Source: Novosphingobium mangrovisedimenti | GTDB taxonomy: Bacteria; Pseudomonadota; Alphaproteobacteria; Sphingomonadales; Sphingomonadaceae | Length of the DNA: 64,000 nucleotides | NCBI RefSeq assembly: GCF_025153475.1 | Contig: NZ_JANZXA010000006.1 | Location: forward strand, 62,001 to 126,000 | Reading direction: 5' to 3' | Shown: positions 43,896-52,140 of the stretch, piece by piece | How the letters are laid out: each line of letters starts with the position of its first letter | How positions within the stretch are numbered: the first letter of the stretch is position 1 | The notes under the pieces: model-generated | What the model was told of the DNA's origin: nothing | Seen by the model: the letters and a program-made list of their open reading frames with translations, nothing else | The model's database searches: none | Made by a program: the position numbers and the translations under genes

Positions 43896-46199
43896 ATGGC
43901 TGAACTCTGGACGAAACTCCGCAAGATCTGGAAAAAACCGCGCGTCCGGATCGTGTTCTGGGCTGCGTTTACAGGCATGCTTATCGGTGTGACCGGCTTC
44001 GCCAAGCCGGCGGAGGATGTTCTGAGAGATGTTCGCTGGCAAGTGCGTAGCCAGCCGTCGAAAGGCAACATCGTCGTAGTCCTGCAGGACAACAAGACGC
44101 TCAACGAACTGGATGCACTCGATGTAACGCACGGAAACGATGCGGATGTGATTTCACAACTCTTCGCCGCCGGTGCCGATCGCGTGTTCTTCGACCGGAC
44201 TTTTTCGGTGAAGGGCGAAAAGCACGACGACGAGAAATTCATAAACGTTTTGAAGCAGAATTCCGGGAAAGTGTTCCTGGGGGCCACGTCGAGTGCCGAC
44301 GGCCCCGTGGGCAACTATGCAGGCAAGGTGCCACTCAAGAAATATAGAGACCATGCTGGCGTCGTGTCGCTGCTCAGCTATTTTCATGCCTTCAAGCTCA
44401 ACATCTGGTACCCTCTGGCGTCGGGTAGTCCGATCGGGGATATCCCGTCCCTTTCGGCAAAAATTGCCAACGTTCAGGGCGACACGGAGCAGGGGTACTA
44501 TCCCGATTTTTCCATCAGGATCAGTTCCTACCCTTCGCTCAGCTATATCGATGTCCTTCGCGGCCGATTTGATCCTTCCATCGTTCGGGGCAAACAAATC
44601 CTGATCATTCCGGCTGCTGTGAGTTTCAACGATACCCACTCCGTACCGGGCCAGCGAATCGCTGCGCCTGGCGGGTATTTCGCGGCAATTGGCGCGGAAA
44701 CGCTGGAGCGCGGCATTCCCAGGGATCTTGGCTGGCTGCCGCCGTTCCTGCTGGTCCTCGCCGTTATCATTTCCGGTATCGGCCGGGGGCGGGTCCTCGA
44801 TGTCTACCGTTTCGCCGGGCTGATCGTCGCGCTGGGCGCCATTCCTTTCGTGCTCGATTCCATGGGTATCGGCGTGGAAATATTTCCCGGGCTGGTGGTC
44901 ACCCTGGTGGCGGTCGTGCGCATGCGCAATCTGGATCGTGTCGAGGTTGCCGGCGAGACCAATGCGGGCTCAGGGCTGCCGAGCGTGCAGGCCCTGCGCA
45001 ATTCCGACCAATTGACACCGCATATCCTGGTTGCCCTGAAGATCCGCAATTACGGTGCGATCATCGGCAGCTTTGCCGAGCATGTAGAAGCGCAATTGGC
45101 CAACGAGATCGTCCGGCGCATCCGCATCAGCGACGAAGGCGTCGTCGTCTACCACGAAGGCGGGATGTTCGTCTGGCTTTCGAACATTCGCAGCACGTTC
45201 GATCTTTTCGAGAACCTCGAAGGTCTGCACCGTATCGTTCAGAACGGGATTCAGGTCGGCGGCCTGGATATCGACCTCTCGTTCAACTGCGGTGTCGATT
45301 CCGAATTCGATAGGCCTTTGTCGAGCCGTATCGCGAGCGCCATGCAATCGGCCGAAGAGGCGGTTCGCAACGACGAACTGGTCTATCAGCATGACAGCCG
45401 CAAGCACGAGGCGCAGTGGGAAATCTCGCTGCTGACGTCGCTCGATCGGGCGATCGACAACGGCGAGGTGTGGGTAGCCTACCAGCCCAAGCTCGACGTA
45501 CGGTCAAACCGGATCTGCGGCGCCGAGGCGCTCGTGCGCTGGACGCATCCGGAACGCGGGCCGATCAGTCCCGAGAAGTTCATCCGCATTGCAGAGGAAT
45601 TCCACCGGATCGAGCGCATCACCAGGTACGTTGTCAACGAAGCCGTGAAGGCCACGGTGAAGTTGTGCGAACTGGGCCACGATCTGACGATGTCGGTCAA
45701 CATATCGGCCCAGTTGCTCCGCAACCCAGGGCTGCCCGGAATGATTGCGGACATTCTTGCGGAACATGGACTGCCGTCCGATCGACTCATTCTAGAAATC
45801 ACCGAGACCGATCGCCTCGATCGCAGTTCACGCACGTTCCAGATGCTGCAGCGCTTGGTCAAATCGGGACTTCGTCTGTCGATCGACGACTTCGGAACCG
45901 GCAACGCCACGATCGATTACCTGCGTTACCTTCCCGCCAGCGAAGTGAAGATCGACAAGGTTTTCGTTCAGTCGATGGAGGACAACAAGGAAGACCTCCT
46001 ACTGGTCCAGTCGATCATCGAAATGGCGCACTCGCTCGATCGCACAGTGGTGGCGGAAGGGGTCGAAACGGCCAATGTGTTGGAGATTCTCAAGCGCCTG
46101 CACTGCGATGTGATCCAGGGATATTACCTGAGCCGTCCTGTCCCGTTCCAGGACCTGATCGAGCTGATTGCCCGGCCCAAGGTTCTCAGACTTGGTTAA
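43896..46199 (+). CDS. CHASE2 / degenerate GGDEF / EAL cyclic-di-GMP protein
   Basis: A 767-residue sensor protein: one helix (about 18-35), a periplasmic CHASE2 domain (to about 285), two or three helices, a GGDEF-fold domain in which the signature is replaced by HEGGMF (420-425), and an EAL domain. The EAL catalytic motifs are intact: EALVRW (E544), DDFGTGN (D664-D665), KIDK and VAEGVET. It should degrade cyclic-di-GMP, with the dead cyclase domain as a possible GTP sensor. It follows the XrtA EPS operon on the same strand, so it probably tunes EPS output. The start at MAELWTKLRK has GGAAGG 10 bases upstream. Confidence 0.9.
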   Translation: MAELWTKLRKIWKKPRVRIVFWAAFTGMLIGVTGFAKPAEDVLRDVRWQVRSQPSKGNIVVVLQDNKTLNELDALDVTHGNDADVISQLFAAGADRVFFDRTFSVKGEKHDDEKFINVLKQNSGKVFLGATSSADGPVGNYAGKVPLKKYRDHAGVVSLLSYFHAFKLNIWYPLASGSPIGDIPSLSAKIANVQGDTEQGYYPDFSIRISSYPSLSYIDVLRGRFDPSIVRGKQILIIPAAVSFNDTHSVPGQRIAAPGGYFAAIGAETLERGIPRDLGWLPPFLLVLAVIISGIGRGRVLDVYRFAGLIVALGAIPFVLDSMGIGVEIFPGLVVTLVAVVRMRNLDRVEVAGETNAGSGLPSVQALRNSDQLTPHILVALKIRNYGAIIGSFAEHVEAQLANEIVRRIRISDEGVVVYHEGGMFVWLSNIRSTFDLFENLEGLHRIVQNGIQVGGLDIDLSFNCGVDSEFDRPLSSRIASAMQSAEEAVRNDELVYQHDSRKHEAQWEISLLTSLDRAIDNGEVWVAYQPKLDVRSNRICGAEALVRWTHPERGPISPEKFIRIAEEFHRIERITRYVVNEAVKATVKLCELGHDLTMSVNISAQLLRNPGLPGMIADILAEHGLPSDRLILEITETDRLDRSSRTFQMLQRLVKSGLRLSIDDFGTGNATIDYLRYLPASEVKIDKVFVQSMEDNKEDLLLVQSIIEMAHSLDRTVVAEGVETANVLEILKRLHCDVIQGYYLSRPVPFQDLIELIARPKVLRLG

Positions 46200-46281
46200 A
46201 AAATCCTTGAAGACGCGTTAACCTGTTGTTATCCATGTTTTCAGTCGCACTGATTGCGGCTGTTCACATGGGGAATTTACT

Positions 46282-46329
46282 ATGCGCTGGGATTACTGGG
46301 GCGGTTTCTGGGGTCAGACTGGCCACTGA
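46282..46329 (+). CDS. Possible 15-residue Trp-rich peptide (leader or small protein)
   Basis: ATG with GGGGA 7 bases upstream opens a 15-codon frame, MRWDYWGGFWGQTGH, containing three Trp. It is followed by two hairpins (46346-46371 and 46385-46423) and a T-rich run, which resembles an attenuator or a small mRNA. No biosynthetic gene follows on this strand. The call rests only on the ribosome site and context. Confidence 0.35.
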   Translation: MRWDYWGGFWGQTGH

Positions 46330-46345
46330 GTCAGTTTGTTCTCAA

Positions 46346-46371
46346 GTAAAAACTGCAACAACGCAGTTTAC
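46346..46371 (+). other. Hairpin downstream of the Trp-rich frame
   Basis: GTAAAAACTGC-AACAAC-GCAGTTTAC: a stem of nine pairs with a two-base bulge and a 6-base loop. It sits 16 bases after the small frame's stop and just before the terminator-like stem. Confidence 0.4.
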
Positions 46372-46384
46372 CGCAAATAATTGG

Positions 46385-46430
46385 AGCGCTTTTTGGGGGT
46401 ATTTGTACCTTCCGAAAAGCGCTTCTTTTA
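46385..46430 (+). terminator. Terminator-like hairpin
   Basis: Arms AGCGCTTTT (46385-46393) and AAAAGCGCT (46415-46423) form a perfect 9-bp stem, with an inner GGTA-TTTG-TACC stem, followed by TCTTTTATAT. It could end the CHASE2-EAL transcript or a short transcript carrying the Trp-rich frame. Confidence 0.55.
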
Positions 46431-46546
46431 TATTCTACTGTCGCGGTTCTTGTCTAAAGCGGGGGCGTGGCTTTTTTATTGATTGGGTGTGCCAAGGTCT
46501 GGTTGCATCTCGGCAGAATTAGTGGCGTACGTCACTTCGATTCAAG

Positions 46547-46561
46547 GTCCCGATTCGGGAC
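46547..46561. promoter_or_regulatory. Second copy of the GTCCCGA palindrome
   Basis: GTCCCGATTCGGGAC is a perfect 7-1-7 palindrome in the spacer between convergent genes, 13 bases past the zapE stop. It differs from the copy at 30643-30657 by one base. Its position is not promoter-like for any known gene here, which weakens the operator idea. Confidence 0.3.
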
Positions 46562-46573
46562 TCGTTGGGCGGT

Positions 46574-47689
46574 TCAGCCCTCGCCGTGCCCCAGCGCAAG
46601 GTAGTCAGCGCTCTGCATTTCGTTAAGACGGCTGACAGTGCGCTCGAATTCGAAGCGTCCGGTTCCGGCCTGATAAAGATCTTCCGGCGCGGCGTCCGCC
46701 GCCGCGATCAGCTTTACCTTGTTCTCGTAGAGTGCATCGATCAGCGTTACGAAGCGGGCTGCCTCGTTGCGCCTGTCCGGTCCCATCTTGGGGATCCCGA
46801 CAAGGATCACCGAGTGATAGGCCCGTGCGATCGCCAGATAGTCGGATGCACCGCGCGCTTCCCCGCATAGGCGCTTGAAGCTGAACACGCCCACGCCCTT
46901 GAGGCTCTTGGGGACGTAGAGCATGCGACCGCCGCCAACGTCCAGTTCTGCCGCAGGGACGTGTTCGCTGTCCTCGGGGGGGTAGTCCGTGAGCCGATAG
47001 AAGGCTTCGCGCGCCTGTTCGGTGGCCTGTTCTCCCAGCGGCATGTGCCACGTCGCCATGCCGCCCAGGCGTTGCAGGCGGTAGTCGGTGGGGCCGTTGA
47101 GCGTGAAGACGTCGAGTTCGCGCTCGATCAGGCCGATGAACGGCAGGAAGTGCTCGCGGTTGAGTCCTTCCTTGTAGAGTTCTGAAGGGGCGCGATTCGA
47201 TGTGGTGACGATCGTGACGCCCTCGTTGAGGATGAGGTGCGTGAACAGCCGGCTCATGATCATCGCATCGGCCGAATTGTTGACGACCATTTCGTCGAAG
47301 GCGAGACAGCGGACGTTGCGCGCAAGAGCGGCGGCAACCGGTGGGATCGGGTCGCCCGTTTCCTTCTTGCGCTCCTCACGGAGCAGGGCGTGCACTTCCA
47401 GCATGAACGCATGGAAGTGAACGCGGCGCTTTTCGGTCAGGTCGAGCGTCTGGATGAAGAGATCCATCAGCATCGATTTGCCGCGGCCGACACCGCCCCA
47501 CATGTAGATACCGCGTGGCGGTTCGGGCTTTTTACCCAGCAGCCTGCCGATCAGGCCCGTCGACGAGGAGGCCTTGTAGAGCTCGCGCTGCAGGCGATTG
47601 AGTCGCTCGGCCGCAGCCTCCTGCTCGGGATCGGACCGCAGCTCGCCGGTGGCCACCAGCGCTTCATAGCGTTCGAGCATGGCTGTCAT
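46574..47689 (-). CDS. zapE: Cell division protein ZapE (AFG1-like ATPase)
   Basis: A 371-residue P-loop ATPase with Walker A GGVGRGKSML and Walker B RCLAFDEM, and the AFG1 features YMWGGVGRGKS, HFHAFM and VTTSNRAPSELY. ZapE acts on FtsZ rings at late division, and AFG1 relatives help quality control of respiratory complexes. Its ATG overlaps the thioesterase stop, and sdhB is just upstream, so a link to respiration is possible. Confidence 0.92.
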   Translation of the reverse strand: MTAMLERYEALVATGELRSDPEQEAAAERLNRLQRELYKASSSTGLIGRLLGKKPEPPRGIYMWGGVGRGKSMLMDLFIQTLDLTEKRRVHFHAFMLEVHALLREERKKETGDPIPPVAAALARNVRCLAFDEMVVNNSADAMIMSRLFTHLILNEGVTIVTTSNRAPSELYKEGLNREHFLPFIGLIERELDVFTLNGPTDYRLQRLGGMATWHMPLGEQATEQAREAFYRLTDYPPEDSEHVPAAELDVGGGRMLYVPKSLKGVGVFSFKRLCGEARGASDYLAIARAYHSVILVGIPKMGPDRRNEAARFVTLIDALYENKVKLIAAADAAPEDLYQAGTGRFEFERTVSRLNEMQSADYLALGHGEG

Positions 47690-48144
47690 CGAACGCTCGG
47701 CTTGCGCAAGGTGCCGACGAAGCTGGCGACGAGGTGCTCATCCTGCTCGACAGTGCCGCGCAGGAATACGAGGCGGCGGGTTTCCTTCATTACTTCGACC
47801 ACTGCATCAAGTGGTTCACCGATACGGCCAGTTCCAATGAACTGGTTATGGAGGTCTAGTGTGACCGAGCCGGCCGTGTCGGCGCCCAGAGTGAGATAAG
47901 TTCCTGCGAACATCGCAACGTCGATCAGGGCCAGCGTGATGCCTCCATGAATCTTGTCATGGACATTGCTGTGCTGGCGGCCGGGCGCGATCAGCCGAAG
48001 GCGCGCGGAGCGCTCGCCTTCGGGGCGAATGAGCATCGGGCCCAGACCCACGCCGTTGAAGCGGGAGGGGTCCTCCAGATTCCACGTATGCCATCCCGGA
48101 TAGTCCGGCGATGGAGCGTAGGTGAAAACGTTCTTGTCGGTCAC
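47686..48144 (-). CDS. PaaI-type hotdog thioesterase
   Basis: A 152-residue hotdog-fold protein: HDKIHGGITLALIDVAMF is the helix carrying the catalytic region, and SVTLDLHNQFIGTGR matches the PaaI/YdiI core strand. It starts with GTG 20 bases after sdhB and overlaps zapE by 4 bases. A longer frame running into sdhB is a shadow. The thioester substrate is unknown. Confidence 0.82.
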   Translation of the reverse strand: MTDKNVFTYAPSPDYPGWHTWNLEDPSRFNGVGLGPMLIRPEGERSARLRLIAPGRQHSNVHDKIHGGITLALIDVAMFAGTYLTLGADTAGSVTLDLHNQFIGTGRIGEPLDAVVEVMKETRRLVFLRGTVEQDEHLVASFVGTLRKPSVR

Positions 48145-48164
48145 TTGGGGAACCGGAAGGTATC

Positions 48165-48947
48165 TTAGACCTGACGCTCCGCCTGCATCTTCTTGATTTC
48201 GGCGATCGCGCGCGCCGGCGACAGGCCCTTGGGGCACACGTTGGCGCAGTTCATGATGGTGTGGCAGCGATAGAGACGGAAGGGATCTTCCAGCTCGTCG
48301 AGGCGTTCGCCGGTCATCTCGTCGCGGCTGTCGGCCAGCCAGCGGTAGGCCTGGAGCAGGATCGCCGGGCCAAGGAACTTGTCGGAGTTCCACCAGTAGC
48401 TCGGGCACGAGGTCGAGCAGCAGGCGCACAGGATGCACTCGTAGAGGCCGTCGAGCTTCTCGCGCTGTTCGGGGCTCTGCAGGCGCTCCTTGCCCGAGGG
48501 CGTGGTCGAAACGGTCTGCAGCCAGGGGCGGATCGAGGCGTACTGCGCGTAGAAGTGCGTGAAGTCGGGCACGAGGTCCTTGACCACGTCCATGTGCGGC
48601 AGCGGGGTGATGCGGATGTCACCCTTGAGATCCTCGATCGCGGTAGTGCAGGCGAGGCCGTTGGCGCCGTTGATGTTCATCGCGCACGAACCGCAGATGC
48701 CTTCGCGGCAGGAGCGGCGGAAAGTCAGCGTCGGGTCCTGCTCGCTCTTCATCTTGATGAGCGCGTCGAGAACCATCGGGCCGCAGTTGTCGAGATCGAT
48801 CTCGAAGGTGTCGTAGCGCGGGTTCTCGCCCGAGTCCGGGTCGTAGCGGTAGACGGTGAATTTCTTCACCTTGGTCGCGCCTTCGGCCTTATGGACGTTG
48901 CCCTTCTTCTTGATCTTGCTGTTGGCCGGAAGGGTGAAGGTCGCCAT
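48165..48947 (-). CDS. sdhB: Succinate dehydrogenase iron-sulfur subunit
   Basis: A 260-residue subunit of complex II. The [2Fe-2S] ligands are in [21 protein letters not shown] (split here: CREGICGSC, then GLAC), the [4Fe-4S] ligands in [12 protein letters not shown], and the [3Fe-4S] ligands in [15 protein letters not shown] start at [11 protein letters not shown] (48947), where homology begins. sdhA, sdhC and sdhD are not beside it in this window. Confidence 0.96.
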   Translation of the reverse strand: MATFTLPANSKIKKKGNVHKAEGATKVKKFTVYRYDPDSGENPRYDTFEIDLDNCGPMVLDALIKMKSEQDPTLTFRRSCREGICGSCAMNINGANGLACTTAIEDLKGDIRITPLPHMDVVKDLVPDFTHFYAQYASIRPWLQTVSTTPSGKERLQSPEQREKLDGLYECILCACCSTSCPSYWWNSDKFLGPAILLQAYRWLADSRDEMTGERLDELEDPFRLYRCHTIMNCANVCPKGLSPARAIAEIKKMQAERQV

Positions 48948-49273
48948 CGAAGAATCCCCGTGATCTTGCATTGCGGCAAAAACCGCGACTGATGGTTCCC
49001 TCTAGCGATTCAGCCGCGCGGGGCAAGAGGAGAGAGTCGTCTTCCGCAAGATTGCCTCTTCACGAAGTTTGTCCACTTGGGCGATGTGTGATTTTTATAT
49101 ATCTAATTGATTTAAAAAGAAAATAAAATTCATTGAGGAAAGGACGAGCTGCTTCCCGGAGCGCTGAAGGGCAGCATCGCGCAATGTTGTTGCTGTAGGA
49201 AAGTTGATTTTCATCGCGAATGCACCCCGGAGTCGCGCTGTCCGACGCCTTTGGTCGCGAGGAAAGCGTGCGG
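48948..49273. other. AT-rich spacer upstream of sdhB
   Basis: 326 bases with a strongly AT-rich core (about 49088-49135) that differs from its flanks. It probably holds the sdhB promoter. Short frames through it lack ribosome sites or any recognisable fold. I see no RNA gene. Confidence 0.4.
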
Positions 49274-49669
49274 TCACGCCTCGTCGGGAAACGAACCCAG
49301 GTAGTCCGCGCCCCGCTGGACGATCGCGATCCTGCATCCCGCGTCGTCGAGCATGGAGAGCGTCGTCCGGCGATTGGTGACAAGGCACCATTGCCGCTCT
49401 CCCGCAGGCTCAGGCGCGCTGTCACGCACCGCACGCAGCGTTCGCGCCAGGACCTGCGGGGAGGGTGCATGCACCGCAAGGCCCTCGTTGGCGAAAGCGG
49501 CCGAGGACAGGTCCAGCGCCTCGCACGCTGCCGCCAGGAGGGGCACGTCCTCGATGGCTACCCGGCGGTGCGCTTCGACGATGCGTGCGTCTGCCGCGTG
49601 GGCAATCTCGCCGTCGCGCTCCAGCACGGACCGGTCGGGCGCCCAGGCCTCGGGCGGGCCAATCCCCAT
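49274..49669 (-). CDS. Uncharacterised 131-residue protein
   Basis: No family recognised. It begins MGIGPPEAWAPDRSVLERDG and has a mixed alpha/beta appearance without membrane segments. It lies 16 bases after the TPR/TonB-C gene on the same strand, so it is probably cotranscribed. A CCCCAT-GTCG-ATGGGG hairpin (49664-49679) overlaps its start codon and could limit its translation. An in-frame extension to 49792 would overlap the upstream gene and is unlikely. Confidence 0.6.
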   Translation of the reverse strand: MGIGPPEAWAPDRSVLERDGEIAHAADARIVEAHRRVAIEDVPLLAAACEALDLSSAAFANEGLAVHAPSPQVLARTLRAVRDSAPEPAGERQWCLVTNRRTTLSMLDDAGCRIAIVQRGADYLGSFPDEA

Positions 49670-49685
49670 GTCGATGGGGGCAAGC

Positions 49686-51653
49686 TTACATCTTGAAGCT
49701 GATTGTCTGCGTATTGGCGCTGCAGGCGGTGCTGCCGCCGGGACGATAGCTCCACTCGTACTGCAGGTCCTTGCCGATGTCGGTGGCGGCATCGACGAAG
49801 ATCAGCGGCGGATAGGCAACGATCGGGCGCACATTGGCGGTCTCGCCGCCCGACTCGATGTCGTATTCGATCTGGACCCAGCCTTCGAAGCCCATCATCG
49901 CCGCAGTGACCGGATAGTCCGAGCTGGAGACGTTGGTGCGACGGATGGCCGGCGGCAGGCTGAGCAGTGCGCATTGCTCCGCAGTCAGCCCCGTTTGCTG
50001 GAAATTCGCCTGAGCGGCCTGCATATCGCCTTCGGACGCGGCCCGGTTGGCGAGTTCCAGCCAGGCAGCCTGGCGCAGCGGATGATGGGTGTCGAGCCGA
50101 TCGTCGTGCGCAACCTGTTCCAGGACCTGGTCGGCCTGCGCCAGCCGGTTCCTTTCCCGCCCGCCGGTGGCGAACATGCGCAAGGTGTCCGCGGCGAGTG
50201 CATCCTGGGCCATGGTCGGATCCTGCGCAAGTTCGAGTGCCGATTCCCGCAGGGCCTGCGTGTCGCGGCGGTTGCCGGCGGGGGTGAGCCTGATCCGCAT
50301 GGCGCGCATCCAGTTTGCCGTCTTCACCGGAACTGGCGTCGTGGCCGCCAGGGTCAGGGCCTTGTCCAGCATGGCGAGGCGATCGCTGTCCGACAGGCTC
50401 GTATCGCCGGCTGCGAGACCATTGAGCGCGGCAATGCGTGCGAGGGGCGAGGTGGCGTCTTCCTGTCCTTCTGCAATGCGGTTGAGGCGTGCGGCCGCTT
50501 CCTGCCGGTCCGACGCCTGCTGCAGGCCTTCGGGCAGATGCTGCGCTGCCCATGCCCAGTACCGCGTGGAAAGCGGCGCCCACAGGCTGGGCCTGTCGCC
50601 CAGGGCAGAGCTGCAACGCAATTCCACACGCGTGAGCAGCTTGTAGAACATGGGAACCTTGGCGATGTCCTCCGGCTTCCAGTACCATTGCGAGACCGCC
50701 TTTTCGAAGGCTGCGGCCACTTGCGGCCCGCCGCGCGAATAGACGGTGTGGGCCACGGTCACGTAGCCATCGTCGCCGATACCGAACTCGACAACGGCGA
50801 CATCGTCGGGCCGCAGGCCGGTTTCGCTGCCGCAGACCGGCGGCGCCATCGATGCCGCGCGGGTGAAGGGAGATTCCTGGATTCGGCCCGCGCCGGTATA
50901 GGCAAGGTAGAGGCGAGCCTGGCTCTTGTGGCCGGTCAGCATCGCCGCCATCGCCAGATCGCTGCGCAGGGCCACTTCGGGAAGGGTCGTGCGGGTGGAC
51001 AGCCCCCCGCTGAGTGAAAGCGCCTTTTTCAGTTCGGCGTAGGCCTCGTCGTTCTTGCCCTGGTTGAGCAGCGCGCGTGCATGGAGGGTATGGAAGGTCG
51101 CCAGCACGTCCTTGTCGGGCTTGGGCTCGGCAGCGAGGATACGCAGGGCTTCCTCGCTCGGTTCCAGCGCCGCCGTGCCGCCGTCGAAGACGGTAGCCTT
51201 GGCCAGTTTCGCCAGGTTGGACAAGCGGGACTCGCCTTGCTGTGTTTCCAGAGCGAGACGGTAGTATCGCGCCGCGCGTGGGTAGTCCGACCGGAAATAG
51301 GCCGCACTGCCCAGAGCTGTTTGGGCCCGGGATATGTCGAGATCGAAATTGGCGCCCGCCTTCCGCAGTCCGGGCAAGCCGATGGCGATGGCGCGTTCGC
51401 CTTCGTCGTAGCGTGTGAGGTCGATCAGGCACACGCCCTTGCGCACGGCAATGGCGGCGGCGGGAAGCGAACCCGGCTTGACCCGGGGATCCCGCTCCAG
51501 CTGTTCGAACAACGGAAGCGCCTCGGTGCACTTGCGCGCGGAAAACAGGTCGCTGGCCGCATCGAATTGCTGTTGGAGCGTGCCTGATCGCGGCTCTGCC
51601 GGCGGTGTGGAAACGGCGGCGGACGCTGCTGCCAGGAGGGCCAGGATGGGCAT
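49686..51653 (-). CDS. TPR protein with two TonB C-terminal-like domains
   Basis: A 655-residue exported protein. A short signal (MPILALLAAASAAV) is followed by TPR-like helical repeats (about 25-225), a TonB-C-like domain (about 265-335, DVAVVEFGIGDDGYVTVAH), more helical repeats, and a second TonB-C-like domain at the end (YPVTAAMMGFEGWVQIEYDI). Unlike TonB it has no Pro-rich linker and no obvious membrane anchor beyond the signal. It may be a periplasmic scaffold. Divergent from the thioredoxin-fold gene. Confidence 0.78.
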   Translation of the reverse strand: MPILALLAAASAAVSTPPAEPRSGTLQQQFDAASDLFSARKCTEALPLFEQLERDPRVKPGSLPAAAIAVRKGVCLIDLTRYDEGERAIAIGLPGLRKAGANFDLDISRAQTALGSAAYFRSDYPRAARYYRLALETQQGESRLSNLAKLAKATVFDGGTAALEPSEEALRILAAEPKPDKDVLATFHTLHARALLNQGKNDEAYAELKKALSLSGGLSTRTTLPEVALRSDLAMAAMLTGHKSQARLYLAYTGAGRIQESPFTRAASMAPPVCGSETGLRPDDVAVVEFGIGDDGYVTVAHTVYSRGGPQVAAAFEKAVSQWYWKPEDIAKVPMFYKLLTRVELRCSSALGDRPSLWAPLSTRYWAWAAQHLPEGLQQASDRQEAAARLNRIAEGQEDATSPLARIAALNGLAAGDTSLSDSDRLAMLDKALTLAATTPVPVKTANWMRAMRIRLTPAGNRRDTQALRESALELAQDPTMAQDALAADTLRMFATGGRERNRLAQADQVLEQVAHDDRLDTHHPLRQAAWLELANRAASEGDMQAAQANFQQTGLTAEQCALLSLPPAIRRTNVSSSDYPVTAAMMGFEGWVQIEYDIESGGETANVRPIVAYPPLIFVDAATDIGKDLQYEWSYRPGGSTACSANTQTISFKM

Positions 51654-51705
51654 TCGGTCATTCTCCGGCTTGCCGGGTGGGATCAGGAAGACGTACTATG
51701 TCTCT

Positions 51706-52131
51706 ATGACAAGACTGTCTATCACGGCGCTGATTGCATTCCTTTTTTTAACGATGCCGCTGCGCATCGGGGCAGAATCGGGGGATGATCGGCGCACGGT
51801 GATCCTGTTCGGAGCGAGCTGGTGCGCACCATGCATCGCCGAGCTGCGCGGCATCGGTGCGCTGGCATCGGCGGCCCCTTCGGACCGCATCCTGATTGCC
51901 TGGGAGGATACGGGCATCGACCGCTTCCGCTTCGATCGTCCGGGTAATGTCGAAGTCCTCCCGATCCGGCGCGCGCAGGAATTGCGCAAGGCCCATGCGG
52001 ACGGGATAGTCGGCTATCCCTATGCGGTCATGCTCGATCCGCACGGGCAGGTGTGCGCGCACTGGGCACGGATGCTTACGTCCGAGGCGATGGCCACGAT
52101 GAAGCGGGCATGCGCGCGCCCGCAGTCGTAA
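51706..52131 (+). CDS. Exported thioredoxin-fold protein
   Basis: A 141-residue protein with an N-terminal hydrophobic signal (LSITALIAFLFLTMPL) and the redox motif ASWCAPC at the start of a thioredoxin-like fold. The later GYPYAVMLDPHG supplies the cis-Pro loop. It probably acts on periplasmic thiols. The ribosome site is weak (AGGAAG lies 15 bases upstream). It converges on the DHA2 pump with a 9-base gap. Confidence 0.78.
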   Translation: MTRLSITALIAFLFLTMPLRIGAESGDDRRTVILFGASWCAPCIAELRGIGALASAAPSDRILIAWEDTGIDRFRFDRPGNVEVLPIRRAQELRKAHADGIVGYPYAVMLDPHGQVCAHWARMLTSEAMATMKRACARPQS

Positions 52132-52140
52132 AGTCAGTCG

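Noticed and set aside
46226-46522. 98-residue frame between the EAL gene and zapE
   Set aside because: No ribosome site, runs through both hairpins, and the shorter Trp-rich frame has the better start signals.
49060-49479. 139-residue minus-strand frame upstream of sdhB
   Set aside because: Crosses the AT-rich spacer and the coding region of the uncharacterised protein in another frame; no homology or ribosome site.
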